Below, piece by piece: positions 50,180 to 58,826 of a stretch of DNA of 64,000 bases. The translations under genes and the position numbers were made by a program. The DNA is from Bhargavaea beijingensis (GTDB lineage: Bacteria > Bacillota > Bacilli > Bacillales_A > Planococcaceae). The stretch's first letter is position 1; each line of letters starts with the position of its first letter. The stretch spans positions 186,001 to 250,000 of the forward strand of contig NZ_FNAR01000001.1 of NCBI RefSeq assembly GCF_900101985.1, given 5' to 3'. Below the pieces are notes generated by a model, which made no database searches, was not told where the DNA came from, and was given only the letters and a program-made list of their open reading frames with translations.

Positions 50180-50893
50180 GTGACAATACGTAACTGGTTT
50201 AAATTTTTCCTCAACGCACTGCTGATCGGGGGCGGGATCACCGGCCTCGTCGGTCTGATCGTGCGCTGGAACGATACGTTTTCCCCATTTATCCAGTCCG
50301 GGGAATATGGCGAATTCATCGCGGTTTTCCTGTGGATGGTCTTTCTCGGTTTCACGATGAGCGTCGTGGCGCAGATGGGCTTTTTCGCTTATCTGACCGT
50401 CCACCAGTTCGGCGTGAACATCTTCCGCTCGCTGACGCTCTGGAATTGGGTCCAGATGCTGATCATCGCGGTCGTATTGTTCGACCTTGTGTTTTTCCGC
50501 TTTGACATCACGCAAGGTGATGGAAGCAGGACCGCCCTTTACCTGATGCTGCTCTTCTTCCTCCTCGCCGTGCCGGCACTGACCGCATGGCTGAAAGTGA
50601 AGATGACCGGCAAAAAGCATGTCCTCATCTCGTCGCTTTTCTTCATGATCGTCATCACGACACTTGAATGGCTTCCGGCGCTGATGGTCCGGAGCGGCAA
50701 CATCGACCAGTGGGTCACCATCCTGTTGTTCCCGCTTCTGGCCGTGAATATGTACCAGCTGCTCATGCTGCCGAAGTACAATGCCAAATCGGAAGAAGAC
50801 ATCAGGAAACGCCAGGAGCGCCGCGAAGCCCGCAAACGGGCGGAAGGTGCATCCGGCAATCCGAAGCAAAAGAAAAAACGGACCGCCCAATGA
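50180..50893 (+). CDS. kbaA: KinB-signalling pathway activator KbaA
   Basis: Polytopic membrane protein of 237 residues with six hydrophobic segments, near 8-28, 47-70, 85-103, 118-136, 155-175 and 180-198, and a basic, low-complexity tail (KRQERREARKRAEGA). In Bacillus it is needed for the KinB branch of the sporulation phosphorelay. The GTG at 50180 follows ACGGAGG. Identification rests on TM pattern and synteny with gerD and pdaB; the tail is longer than in B. subtilis. Confidence 0.87.
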   Translation: MTIRNWFKFFLNALLIGGGITGLVGLIVRWNDTFSPFIQSGEYGEFIAVFLWMVFLGFTMSVVAQMGFFAYLTVHQFGVNIFRSLTLWNWVQMLIIAVVLFDLVFFRFDITQGDGSRTALYLMLLFFLLAVPALTAWLKVKMTGKKHVLISSLFFMIVITTLEWLPALMVRSGNIDQWVTILLFPLLAVNMYQLLMLPKYNAKSEEDIRKRQERREARKRAEGASGNPKQKKKRTAQ

Positions 50894-50910
50894 TGGGGGA
50901 CCGTATTCGG

Positions 50911-50935
50911 CACCCGGCTCATGCCGGGTGTTTCT
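50911..50935. terminator. Terminator between kbaA and pdaB
   Basis: The perfect arms CACCCGGC and GCCGGGTG are followed by TTTCTT; the genes converge here. Confidence 0.8.
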
Positions 50936-50939
50936 TGTG

Positions 50940-51596
50940 TTAGGGAAACTTCCTTTCCTTCGTCTCCACGCCGAACAGCACGTCTTCGATCGCCAGGAAT
51001 TCATGGGCAGAAAGCAGTTCCGAGACTTTTTTCAGGTCCGTCCGTTCTTCCCGGTGATGCTGGACGGACAAAATCAGGCCTTCCCGTTTTTTCGGCAGCT
51101 TGCCGCCATCCCACCGCGTCGTCGATCCGAGCGCATTCACCTCTGCCTTGAAAAGCTGTTGCTGAAGGGCTTTCGGGAACGCCTCATCGGCCGTCCGGAA
51201 ATAAAGCGGCTTGCGGCCGAAGTGGTCCTCGTACACGGCGATCTGTTCCTCCAGCAGCTTCGGCTCGTCTTCGTACCGTTCACCTGCCGCCCCGAGGAGG
51301 GCGACCGGGATGTTCCGCTCGATCATCAGTCTGACCAGCCCGGGAGACCGTTCCAGCCAGTCGGGATCGGCAAAGATGAGCGGATACGGGGCCTGCAGTT
51401 CCTCAAGCCACGCCTTCACCTCCGAATCGCCGAACGACAAATCGACGGTCACCGCCGCACCGTGGCTGCCCTGCACGATGACATCCGGCTCCTGGGTGAT
51501 ATTGAAGACGGGAATGAGCGCACCGCCGCCCGACGACCGGACAAGGACAAATGCGGTGAACAGGAAAAACAGCGTAAACAGCAGCAACTTCTTCAA
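50940..51596 (-). CDS. pdaB: Divergent PdaB-like polysaccharide deacetylase-fold protein
   Basis: Exported protein of 218 residues with an N-terminal membrane/signal segment (about 3-20). AVTVDLSFGDSEVKAWLEEL (near residue 48) aligns with the LTFDISWGDERAEPIL segment of Bacillus PdaB, and DWLERSPGLVRLMIERNIPV with its next helix. The usual NodB metal motif and the RPP motif (here YFRTADEAF) are not recognisable, so deacetylase activity is doubtful. It stands directly after kbaA and before tRNA-Asn, the pdaB position. PdaB acts in spore cortex maintenance. Confidence 0.7.
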   Translation of the reverse strand: MKKLLLFTLFFLFTAFVLVRSSGGGALIPVFNITQEPDVIVQGSHGAAVTVDLSFGDSEVKAWLEELQAPYPLIFADPDWLERSPGLVRLMIERNIPVALLGAAGERYEDEPKLLEEQIAVYEDHFGRKPLYFRTADEAFPKALQQQLFKAEVNALGSTTRWDGGKLPKKREGLILSVQHHREERTDLKKVSELLSAHEFLAIEDVLFGVETKERKFP

Positions 51597-51733
51597 TCGG
51601 GGGCGCCCCTTTCCGTGAAACTCGCTGTTATCAGCTTATGCCGGGCAGGGGACGGGCATGAGCAGGGGAACGGGTATAGAAATACGGAATTCCGGACAGA
51701 CTGAAACAGGTTCCGTTGATCAATAAAATAGGG

Positions 51734-51762
51734 TTGAAACGTACCGGAGTCCTGTGTATAAT
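51734..51762 (+). promoter_or_regulatory. Promoter of tRNA-Asn
   Basis: TTGAAA (51734) and TATAAT (51757) with a 17-base spacer, 28 bases before the mature tRNA. Confidence 0.85.
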
Positions 51763-51790
51763 GATATCTGTCGGTACGATATTCCAATAT

Positions 51791-51865
51791 TCCGCAGTAG
51801 CTCAGTGGTAGAGCAATCGGCTGTTAACCGATCGGTCGTAGGTTCGAGTCCTACCTGCGGAGCCA
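51791..51865 (+). tRNA. tRNA-Asn (GTT)
   Basis: Cloverleaf: acceptor TCCGCAG/CTGCGGA, anticodon stem ATCGG/CCGAT around CTGTTAA (anticodon GTT), T arm GTAGG-TTCGAGT-CCTAC and an encoded CCA end. Confidence 0.97.
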
Positions 51866-52377
51866 TTTTTTTATGATCATGTGATCAAGGCAAGACCAGG
51901 ATACTTAGCTTCATCAACTTAAAAATGAATCAACCACTTATTTGTATGGGAATACTCAAACAAATAAGTGGTTTTTATTTGTTCAAAAAAATCTTGCTGG
52001 AAACCTTGCATCTTGATCGGCTTTTCGCTACACAATCGCAGGGGAAAAGACAAGAGTGCGATTCTTATGAAAAAATAGGCATAAATTACATCTTCGATAT
52101 AAGTGTTTTTTTAGTTGAAATCCTATTTATAAAATAGTAAATTTAAGTCTGCATTAAGCAATGATATGAAGGATTAGTTCATTTCTAACTATATATTTAT
52201 AGTGCTAAGAAATTAGCATTTTTGATATGAATAATTTAAAAATTGCTTAATCACAGCATTCTTTGATATCTGGATGACATAGAACAGTTTAATCTTTCTT
52301 GGGATTATTTTATATCATTGGATGTTTAAAATTATTAGACAAATAATGATTTGTCGAGTGAAGGAGGGAATTTGAAG
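51866..52377. other. AT-rich gap between tRNA-Asn and the OFA transporter gene
   Basis: It contains a perfect hairpin terminator (51932-51945 paired with 51960-51973, arms AACCACTTATTTGT and its complement) with a T-rich tail. The rest is AT-rich and shows no supportable gene; a 70-codon frame at 51925 runs through the terminator. The sharp change from the GC-rich tRNA suggests inserted DNA. Confidence 0.65.
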
Positions 52378-53640
52378 GTGAAACAGAGATCGAAAATTCA
52401 TTACGCATGGTGGACGTTGGTCGCGCTAAGTATCATTGTCGGCATAGGCAAAGGGGCTCTCAACAATACTGCGGGTCTTTTCCTGACGAGTATTACTGAA
52501 GACCTTGGAATCGGGATGGGCCAATTATCGCTGTATTTCAGTGTATCGGCAGTGGTCACGATGGTCTTCCTGCCGGTTGGCGGGAAACTGATGGCGAAAT
52601 ACGATACGCGATTCATTTTATCCATCGGAATCCTTTTGCAGGCCGGGGCTTTTGCTTTATTCGGACTCATGAGTTCTGTGTGGGGCTGGTATATCCTCGC
52701 CGTTCCTCTGGCGATGGGTGGGGTTTTCATCACCGTGATTGCAGGGCCTGTCATCATCAACCAGTGGTTTAAAAAGAGCAATGGTTTGGCGCTGGGTGTA
52801 CTCAGTGCTGTTGGTGGTGGCGTCGGGGCGATCGCACAACCGATTACAGCGGGGCTGATCGACGGGTTTGGTTGGCGTTCCGCTTACATCATCATCGGTG
52901 TGGCGTCCATTCTGATTGTTGTTCCGATTGCCATGTTGCTCATCAAACGTTCTCCGCAAGCACACGGCGTCCAATCGTACGGCGCGGATGAAGTGGCAAC
53001 AGGGCAGGAAAACCAACAAGCAACTGAAGAAATCGGCATTTCCATGGCGGTAGCCAAGAAATCAACGGCGTTATATGCACTCATGCTCTTTTTCTTCCTC
53101 ATTACATCAATCGCCAGCTTCTCGATGCATATTCCAACGTATTTGACCAATCAAGGGTTTGATATTACGTTCGCTGGAAATGTCATGGGCACATATATGT
53201 TGGGCATCTTATTCGGCTCGCTCCTCCTGGGTTACTTGGTCGATAAAATCGGTTCGAAGTACACAGCGATTTTTGCGATGGGGTCTGGAGTTGTGGCGAT
53301 CAGTATGCTCCTCTTTTCGGGCAGCAACACAGCGATTATTACGTTTGCCGTCGGGCTCTTCGGATTGATCAGCTCTTCCATCGGTATCGTGGCACCTGCT
53401 TTGACTTCCACGATTTTCGGGAAGAAAGCCTATAGTCAAATCTATTCCACAGCCTCCTTGGGACTTGCGATTTCGTCCATCGTGGCACTACCTGCCTATG
53501 GGTTCGTTTATGATGCGACAGGCAGTTACATCTCGGTCCTGTATGCGCTGATCGTGATGCTCGTTATCAATATCGGCTGCGTATTTATCGCGTTTAACGA
53601 TAAAAAGAAGATGGTTGAAAAAGGTTTCTGGACAGAATGA
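52378..53640 (+). CDS. MFS transporter, oxalate/formate antiporter (OFA) type
   Basis: Twelve-helix major facilitator protein of 420 residues. It starts KIHYAWWTLVALSIIVGIG with the GxxxxN element following. It carries GWGWY-like VWGWYILAVPLAMG near 105, NQWFKKSNGLALGVLSAVGG near 133 (OFA-style NxWF and RGxA region) and the central loop AHGVQSYGADEVATGQENQQ near 205. The substrate is probably a monocarboxylate, but this is not certain. AGGAGGG precedes TTG (52372) and GTG (52378); I prefer the GTG for spacing. It sits alone between two tRNA genes. Confidence 0.85.
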   Translation: MKQRSKIHYAWWTLVALSIIVGIGKGALNNTAGLFLTSITEDLGIGMGQLSLYFSVSAVVTMVFLPVGGKLMAKYDTRFILSIGILLQAGAFALFGLMSSVWGWYILAVPLAMGGVFITVIAGPVIINQWFKKSNGLALGVLSAVGGGVGAIAQPITAGLIDGFGWRSAYIIIGVASILIVVPIAMLLIKRSPQAHGVQSYGADEVATGQENQQATEEIGISMAVAKKSTALYALMLFFFLITSIASFSMHIPTYLTNQGFDITFAGNVMGTYMLGILFGSLLLGYLVDKIGSKYTAIFAMGSGVVAISMLLFSGSNTAIITFAVGLFGLISSSIGIVAPALTSTIFGKKAYSQIYSTASLGLAISSIVALPAYGFVYDATGSYISVLYALIVMLVINIGCVFIAFNDKKKMVEKGFWTE

Positions 53641-53703
53641 AGAAGAGATGGATCAGAGCGATGAGGATTTGCGCGAAAAGTTCTGTATCCTGATCCGACA
53701 ATA

Positions 53704-53738
53704 ACTGGGCTCCGGCGCTGTGCCGGAGTCCAGTTTTC
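53704..53738 (+). terminator. Terminator of the OFA transporter gene
   Basis: The arms CTGGGCTCCGGC and GCCGGAGTCCAG are followed by TTTTC. Confidence 0.85.
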
Positions 53739-53783
53739 ATTTCTTCCAGATAAATTCGGTAAATGAAAAATGGGTCCGACATA

Positions 53784-53812
53784 TTGACACGGAAGAGAAA
53801 TCGCTTTATGAT
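53784..53812 (+). promoter_or_regulatory. Promoter of tRNA-Thr
   Basis: The consensus TTGACA (53784) and TATGAT (53807) are 17 bases apart, immediately before the tRNA. Confidence 0.88.
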
Positions 53813-53828
53813 TGATGATGTCAGTCTT

Positions 53829-53901
53829 GCTTCCATAGCTCAGTAGGCAGAGTGCTTCCATGGTAAGGAAGAGGTCGCCGGTTCGAGCCCGGCTGGAAGC
53901 T
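53829..53901 (+). tRNA. tRNA-Thr (GGT)
   Basis: Acceptor GCTTCCA/TGGAAGC, anticodon stem CTTCC/GGAAG around ATGGTAA (anticodon GGT), T arm GCCGG-TTCGAGC-CCGGC. No CCA is encoded. Confidence 0.96.
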
Positions 53902-53907
53902 TATATG

Positions 53908-53948
53908 CGAAAACGCCTGTCCCATTTGGGGCAGGCGTTTTCTTTATT
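53908..53948 (+). terminator. Terminator after tRNA-Thr
   Basis: The arms GAAAACGCCTGTCCC and GGGCAGGCGTTTTC are followed by TTTATT. Confidence 0.88.
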
Positions 53949-53956
53949 GAACTTGA

Positions 53957-54124
53957 ACCGATTATGGTCTGGGAATCGTCCAATCATTGAATTTGAAGAA
54001 GGTTGAGTTGCCGGACAATACCCAGGTTGAGATTGAGTTTATCTTTGCAGTAAATCCATACGCTTGTCCTAATTTGGGGAAAGTGTTTTTGTGTGGCGTG
54101 CAATTTAAAAAACGCCGCCCCTGA
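53957..54124 (+). pseudogene. Possible C-terminal gene fragment
   Basis: A 55-codon stretch after a stop reads VELPDNTQVEIEFIF and GKVFLCGVQFKK, reminiscent of the end of a PilZ-type domain, but with no start or ribosome-binding site. It overlaps the terminator of the opposite methyltransferase gene. It is a weak call. Confidence 0.25.
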
Positions 54125-54132
54125 GGGCAGCG
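54111..54132 (-). terminator. Terminator of the methyltransferase gene
   Basis: On the minus strand the arms CGCTGCCC and GGGCGGCG around TCAG are followed by TTTTTT. Confidence 0.85.
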
Positions 54133-54138
54133 TCCTGC

Positions 54139-54798
54139 TTATCGGTCTGATTTACTCAATACTTTTGTATAGGCTACCACTTTGTATTCAAGTGTGGTTG
54201 TATTGACTTGATTGCCTTGCTCACCAAAATAAAAAGTTAATAGTTCTTTCGCTTCCCGGACATGATCAAAGATAAACTCTGTATGGATGACTTCATATTC
54301 ATATCCCCGCTGGACCCACGGATCAACGGAGCTTGTGATGTCATTTGGAGAGTATGAACAAAACTCATCATCGCCGTAATTGTCAACGATGACAATCCGT
54401 CCGCCGTCTTTCACGACCCGTTCCACTTCACTTAGGCCTTCATCGATATCCTTAATCCCATCAAAAAAGAATGCCCAAGTCGAATACATGGCATCAAAGG
54501 TATTTGCGTGGAAAGGGATGGATTGTGCAACCCCATTGCACCAAATAAGGTTTTTGCTGCGATCAATCATTTTTTCGTCCGGTTCCATAGGGAGGACAAG
54601 TCTTCCTTCGCGGCTCAGCTTTTCAGCGGTGAATCCGTTTCCGGCGCCCACGTCCAAGACCAGGCCGTCCGGGAGCCGTTCATCCAGGTACTCGATGACT
54701 TTCCCTTTTCTGTCCATGCACCGTCTTTCAATTTCAAATAGCTTGGGTTTGATGCCGCCATAAAACGGAATGATTTTTGATGAAGAATCGTTTTTCAT
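54139..54798 (-). CDS. Class I SAM-dependent methyltransferase
   Basis: Rossmann-type methyltransferase of 219 residues. Motif I VLDVGAGNGFTAEKL lies near residue 46, the acidic loop PMEPDEKMIDR near 72, motif II/III region IPFHANTFDAMYSTWAFFF near 95 and the post-II strand VKDGGRIVIVDNYGDDE near 132. The substrate is not evident; the family includes small-molecule and quinone methylases. The ATG follows AGGAGG. It is more AT-rich than the backbone, consistent with cargo between tRNA genes. Confidence 0.85.
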   Translation of the reverse strand: MKNDSSSKIIPFYGGIKPKLFEIERRCMDRKGKVIEYLDERLPDGLVLDVGAGNGFTAEKLSREGRLVLPMEPDEKMIDRSKNLIWCNGVAQSIPFHANTFDAMYSTWAFFFDGIKDIDEGLSEVERVVKDGGRIVIVDNYGDDEFCSYSPNDITSSVDPWVQRGYEYEVIHTEFIFDHVREAKELLTFYFGEQGNQVNTTTLEYKVVAYTKVLSKSDR

Positions 54799-54949
54799 GG
54801 TTAGCCTCCTAAATAGTAAATCTGTTTAGAAGACCAAATAACGTAGTCGATACAATTGTGTTCACTCCAGTCAATAATTCCAGGATAGCACTTCGCCTGA
54901 GTTATTTAAATAGTTCAAACAAATAAACATTCTTCCTTGATTCGTCTAA

Positions 54950-55381
54950 TCACGGTCCCAACTGAAGAAAGTACTCCCTTACGTCTTTTGGCAATTCATC
55001 CACAGCTAGAACTTCCAGTTTTGATGTACCCGGGGATGTCATGATCACAAAAGTCTTTTCGTCGTATTCGAAAAGAGAAAGTTGGCCTATCCGTTTCGGT
55101 GAATCTTCTGTTCCCGATATAAATTCAAAGTCTTCTTCTTGGAAATTCCCTTCGTACTCCTTCTGCATTAACTTTTTTGCTTCTCCAAAATCCTCTGCAA
55201 ATGCAATGGCTTGATAGAGTTCCAGCGAATTTTTGGGCGTCAGGAAAGTCACATAATAGGTTGGTATTCCTAGGATGACCAAAACTGCTACCAAAAACAG
55301 CAGCCAACTTTTCAGCCAAGCCTTCAGTGTCTGTTTCTTGGACATCTCCACATAGGATCTTCCTCTCTTCTTTCTCATCAT
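54950..55381 (-). CDS. Single-pass membrane protein, unknown function
   Basis: A 143-residue protein with a basic N-terminus (MMRKKRGRSYVEMSKKQTLK), one helix at about 24-46 (WLLFLVAVLVILGIPTYYV) and an extracytoplasmic acidic domain. I recognise no family. The start is uncertain: ATGATG at 55381 directly follows the stop of the small gene upstream (TAGGA, which also supplies a weak ribosome-binding site), and an ATG at residue 13 is an alternative. The two genes probably form an operon. Confidence 0.6.
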   Translation of the reverse strand: MMRKKRGRSYVEMSKKQTLKAWLKSWLLFLVAVLVILGIPTYYVTFLTPKNSLELYQAIAFAEDFGEAKKLMQKEYEGNFQEEDFEFISGTEDSPKRIGQLSLFEYDEKTFVIMTSPGTSKLEVLAVDELPKDVREYFLQLGP

Positions 55382-55383
55382 TC

Positions 55384-55542
55384 CTATAGCATATTGAGGA
55401 CGAGCAGGGTGGCCACTAAACCGATCGCCAATCCGATTCCAATTGCTCTGATTATTTTTTTGTTGTCGTCATGTGCGGGTCGAAGGGTTAACACGATGAT
55501 GCAAAGCAGAAGAGATAGGAAAGCCGGAATTTTGGGTGTCAT
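55384..55542 (-). CDS. Small two-helix membrane protein
   Basis: A 52-codon frame encodes MTPKIPAFLSLLLCIIVLTL, a basic loop and a second helix (IGIGLAIGLVATLLVLNML). Two hydrophobic segments in so short a frame, and the two-base gap to the next membrane-protein gene, favour a real gene. No strong ribosome-binding site was seen, so confidence is moderate. Family unknown. Confidence 0.5.
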   Translation of the reverse strand: MTPKIPAFLSLLLCIIVLTLRPAHDDNKKIIRAIGIGLAIGLVATLLVLNML

Positions 55543-55684
55543 ATGGTTAAGTTTAGTTGGTTTTCAATTCGTTGTAAATATTGTGCGGATCCAACACACG
55601 GGCTTAGCCATCCCGCGATTAGGGAATGAAAAAGATGGAAACGATTATTGTGCGCAGACAGCATGAGACAGGAGCCGTGGTGAG

Positions 55685-56842
55685 ATGGAAAACACGCTTG
55701 CAAAAATAGATGAAATCAAAGATGCGTTGAATGCGAGGTTCCAGGAGCGCGAAGCGGAGATTGAGGCAATTCTGGTCGCGGCGCTGGCACAGCAGCATAT
55801 CCTCATGATCGGCCCGGCAGGCACGGCGAAATCCGCGCTGGTCATGGAACTGTCCAAGATGATCCAAGGGACGCAATACTTCCAGTGGCTGCTCACGAGG
55901 TTCAGCACACCGGAGGAACTGTTCGGCCCGTTGTCGCTGAAGGATCTGGAGCAGGGCGTCTACAAGCGGAATACGAAAAACAAGATGCCGGAAGCGCATG
56001 TGGCGTTTCTGGATGAGATTTTCAAAGCGAACAGCGCCATCCTCAACAGCCTGCTGACCCTTCTGAATGAGCGGGTCTTTTACAATGATGGTGCTCCGGT
56101 ACCGGTGCCGCTCATGTCGGTGATCGGGGCGTCCAATGAATTTCCCGAGGACGGGGAGGGGCTTGAAGCCCTGTTCGACCGTTTCCTCCTCCGGTTTGAA
56201 GTGGACTATATCGCCGACGAGTCGAACTTCATCGCGATGATGAAAGACACGGGGCAGCATCACCGGATGCCGACGATGACGTTGGAGGAACTGATCGACC
56301 TTCAGCATATGACGGATCAGGTCGCCATTCAGGACGACGTCTATACGGCACTGCTGAAAATCCGGAACGAGCTGCGGGATGAAGGAATCTGTCCATCCGA
56401 CCGCCGGTTCAAACAATCACTGTCTCTCCTGCAGGCGAGGGCGCTGATCAACAAGCGGCAGACCGTGTTGCCTGAGGACCTGATCCTCTTGGAACATTCC
56501 CTTTGGGAGACGACCGAGCAGAAAGAGGCCGTATGCGTCATCGTCCGCAGACACGCCCGGGATGCACTGGTCCGTACGCTGGATTCAATGAAAAATGAGG
56601 CCAAGGACATCTTTGAGCGAGTCAGGAAGGACCCTTCGGCGGAATACGGAATGGAAGCCACCCAAAAGCTGAAAAAGCTGGAGGCCGACCTGGATGGGCT
56701 GAAAGCGCGCCACCAGGGCCGCGCTGAGGAAGTCGATACGGTCCTTCTGAAAGTAAAATCGATGCAGCAGGAACTTGCCGTTAGCTCGATGTATGACGGG
56801 GAAACAGGCGAGGATACGTCCGGCATCTACTACAGAATGTGA
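55685..56842 (+). CDS. MoxR-family AAA+ ATPase (RavA-like)
   Basis: AAA+ ATPase of 385 residues. Walker A GPAGTAKSAL lies near residue 43, Walker B VAFLDEIFKAN near 105, sensor 1 MSVIGASNEFPED near 145, and the arginine-finger region ALFDRFLLRFEVD near 162. The C-terminal 110 residues are helical and charged. MoxR enzymes act as chaperones for metal-cofactor or complex assembly, usually with a VWA partner, which is encoded next. The genes overlap around the stop. In E. coli RavA-ViaA affects respiratory complexes and aminoglycoside sensitivity. Confidence 0.88.
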   Translation: MENTLAKIDEIKDALNARFQEREAEIEAILVAALAQQHILMIGPAGTAKSALVMELSKMIQGTQYFQWLLTRFSTPEELFGPLSLKDLEQGVYKRNTKNKMPEAHVAFLDEIFKANSAILNSLLTLLNERVFYNDGAPVPVPLMSVIGASNEFPEDGEGLEALFDRFLLRFEVDYIADESNFIAMMKDTGQHHRMPTMTLEELIDLQHMTDQVAIQDDVYTALLKIRNELRDEGICPSDRRFKQSLSLLQARALINKRQTVLPEDLILLEHSLWETTEQKEAVCVIVRRHARDALVRTLDSMKNEAKDIFERVRKDPSAEYGMEATQKLKKLEADLDGLKARHQGRAEEVDTVLLKVKSMQQELAVSSMYDGETGEDTSGIYYRM

Positions 56843-56853
56843 GGCGATGTCGG

Positions 56854-58260
56854 ATGACTAAGATTGATCCGGGAGATAACAGCTCAGTCCTGAACACAGA
56901 CGCCTTCGACAAAAGGCGCTTCACGGAGATCCTGGAAATGTCAGAGGGGCTCCGGGAGCTTAAGGGCAAAGCGGTCATGCCGGCTTTCGAACCCCTGCTC
57001 GGGGACATCTGGGCATCCCTGTACAAGATGAAACCGTCAATCACGGATGAGGAAGTGAGCGGACCCCTTGCGGCCAACAAACAGCTGATGCAAGCGATCA
57101 TGTCCGACCCTTCTTTTGAATCGTTCCGTCATTTCACCCGGTTAAATGACTGGGCTTCCGCGATCAGCACGGTCAAAACCGGTGAGAAGATCCACCAGTG
57201 GCTCGTCCGGCAGACTGAAAAAGACCGAGGCCTGCGGGACCGGCTCCGGAATGTCCGGGAACAGGTGAATCACCAGCAAGACGAGCCAAATCCGGAGGCC
57301 CTTGCGGAAAGCCTGGAAGAATTCAATGAAAAGCTCAAGCAGAGCATTGAGTTCAATCTTGAGAGTTTCCGGCAGTCGATGGACCAGGCGCGCGAAGAAG
57401 CCCAGCAGGCGGGAGAATGGCTGAAGTCACTTCTGGGCGGTAGCCGGGCGGGGAGCGGGGATGCGGAACTGAGAAAGGTCCCGCTCCGCGACAAGATCTA
57501 CCTGGCGGAGAAACTCTCCGCCGACCGCAAGCTGAAGGAAATCGCGGACTGGGCGGGAAGATTCAAGCAGGCGGCGCGGAAAAAGCAAAAGGCGAAACAG
57601 ACCGAATCGGTGGCCAGGCAGGGCGTCACGACCGGGATTGACGTCGAAAACTTGCTGCCGGTGGAACTCAGCCTGTATACGCATCCGATGACCAAAATGG
57701 ATTTCCTCCGGCGATTCTCGGAAAGGCAGACGATGCAATTTGAACTGAACGGCCCCGAACCTCTCCATAAGGGCCCGATCGTCATTTGCCTGGACCAGTC
57801 GGACAGCATGAGGGAACTGGACAACCAGTCAAAGGGGTTCGTCCTCGCCCTGATGTCGATTGCGAAAAGACAGAAGCGGGACCTGTGTCTGGTCTTGTTT
57901 TCCTCGCAGGTCCGCCAGTTTGAATTCAGCAAAGGCGACATCGGCGCTTCCCAAATCGTCAAGCTCGCCGAAGCTTTTCTGGGAGGCGGGACAAAATTTG
58001 AACTCGCCCTCGAAGAAGCCCTGCAGGTCATCGGTGAAAGCCGGTTTAAAGAGGCCGACCTCGTGTTTGTCACGGACGGCGAAGATGAAGTCACGGATGA
58101 ATTCCTGGAGCGGTTCAACCGGTTAAAACGGGACAAGGCGTTCCAAGTGCTATCACTACTTATAGGCACCAGCCCGGAATCGGTCGAGCCGTTCACCGAC
58201 CGGGTGGTCCGGGTCAGTGATTTCGATGAAGAAGGCAGCTTGACTGCCTTTGAAGTGTAA
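56854..58260 (+). CDS. VWA-domain protein, ViaA-like partner
   Basis: A 468-residue protein with an N-terminal helical region (about 1-290, coiled stretches around NEKLKQSIEFNLESFRQSM) and a C-terminal von Willebrand A domain. The MIDAS site is visible as ICLDQSDSMRE (DxSxS) near residue 310, GGGTKFELA near 375 and VTDGEDEVTDE near 405. It resembles ViaA, the partner of RavA. The ATG at 56854 follows GAGGCGA; a GTG overlapping the upstream stop is the alternative. The YugN-like gene follows 80 bases later. Confidence 0.85.
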   Translation: MTKIDPGDNSSVLNTDAFDKRRFTEILEMSEGLRELKGKAVMPAFEPLLGDIWASLYKMKPSITDEEVSGPLAANKQLMQAIMSDPSFESFRHFTRLNDWASAISTVKTGEKIHQWLVRQTEKDRGLRDRLRNVREQVNHQQDEPNPEALAESLEEFNEKLKQSIEFNLESFRQSMDQAREEAQQAGEWLKSLLGGSRAGSGDAELRKVPLRDKIYLAEKLSADRKLKEIADWAGRFKQAARKKQKAKQTESVARQGVTTGIDVENLLPVELSLYTHPMTKMDFLRRFSERQTMQFELNGPEPLHKGPIVICLDQSDSMRELDNQSKGFVLALMSIAKRQKRDLCLVLFSSQVRQFEFSKGDIGASQIVKLAEAFLGGGTKFELALEEALQVIGESRFKEADLVFVTDGEDEVTDEFLERFNRLKRDKAFQVLSLLIGTSPESVEPFTDRVVRVSDFDEEGSLTAFEV

Positions 58261-58340
58261 GCTGAACGAATGGTGCTTCAGGTATGCCGTCCCCTCCTTT
58301 TGTAAATGCTGAAAAGGACCAACACAGAGGAGGAGACAGC

Positions 58341-58775
58341 ATGCTGAAGCTTCAGACACAACTTGAAGGGCGAGAGGCATCTTACGGCATTGTGAGCGAC
58401 TGCATTCAGGACCTTGGTTATCATATGGGCGGAAACTGGGACTATGACCACGGCTGCTTTGATCACATCCTGTGCCAGGAAGATGGCGAAACCATCTATG
58501 TCCGGCTTCCGTTCATCGTGGTGGACGGCCAGCTGGACCACCCGTTTGCCACCATCCGGTTCGGCACGCCCTACGTGATCAAGCACGTGGTGCATCTCGG
58601 GCTGGAACATGACGGAAGTTCCCTGATGGATGCAACTGGTTTTAGCCAGTTCCAGAGTCCCGTGGACAAAGACGGCAACATCACGGATAAAAACCGGTGG
58701 GTTCATGCGGGGGAAAAGGCTGTTGAGAATTTGCTGGACTGCCTGCATGCACAGGGATTGTTGAAAACGAGTTGA
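58341..58775 (+). CDS. YugN-like protein, paralogue 2
   Basis: A 144-residue YugN family protein: MLKLQTQLEGREASYG at the start, GNWDYDHGCFDHIL near 36, IYVRLPFIVVDGQLDHPFAT near 56, FGTPYVIKHVVHLGLEHDG near 79 and GFSQFQSPVDKDGNI near 102. It aligns end to end with the copy at 14023 and is closer to the family consensus. AGGAGGAGA precedes the ATG. It follows the MoxR/VWA pair on the same strand and is terminated by a perfect hairpin. Confidence 0.83.
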   Translation: MLKLQTQLEGREASYGIVSDCIQDLGYHMGGNWDYDHGCFDHILCQEDGETIYVRLPFIVVDGQLDHPFATIRFGTPYVIKHVVHLGLEHDGSSLMDATGFSQFQSPVDKDGNITDKNRWVHAGEKAVENLLDCLHAQGLLKTS

Positions 58776-58782
58776 GACCATA

Positions 58783-58826
58783 AAACGCCAGTCTCCAGTG
58801 AATTCACTGGAGACTGGCCGTTTTTT
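58783..58826 (+). terminator. Terminator after the second YugN-like gene
   Basis: A perfect palindrome spans 58788-58817 (arm CCAGTCTCCAGTGAA), with A and T tracts outside and a run of six T residues. Confidence 0.9.

Noticed and set aside
51925-52137. A 70-codon frame after tRNA-Asn
   Set aside because: It reads straight through a perfect terminator hairpin in AT-rich DNA and has no ribosome-binding site.
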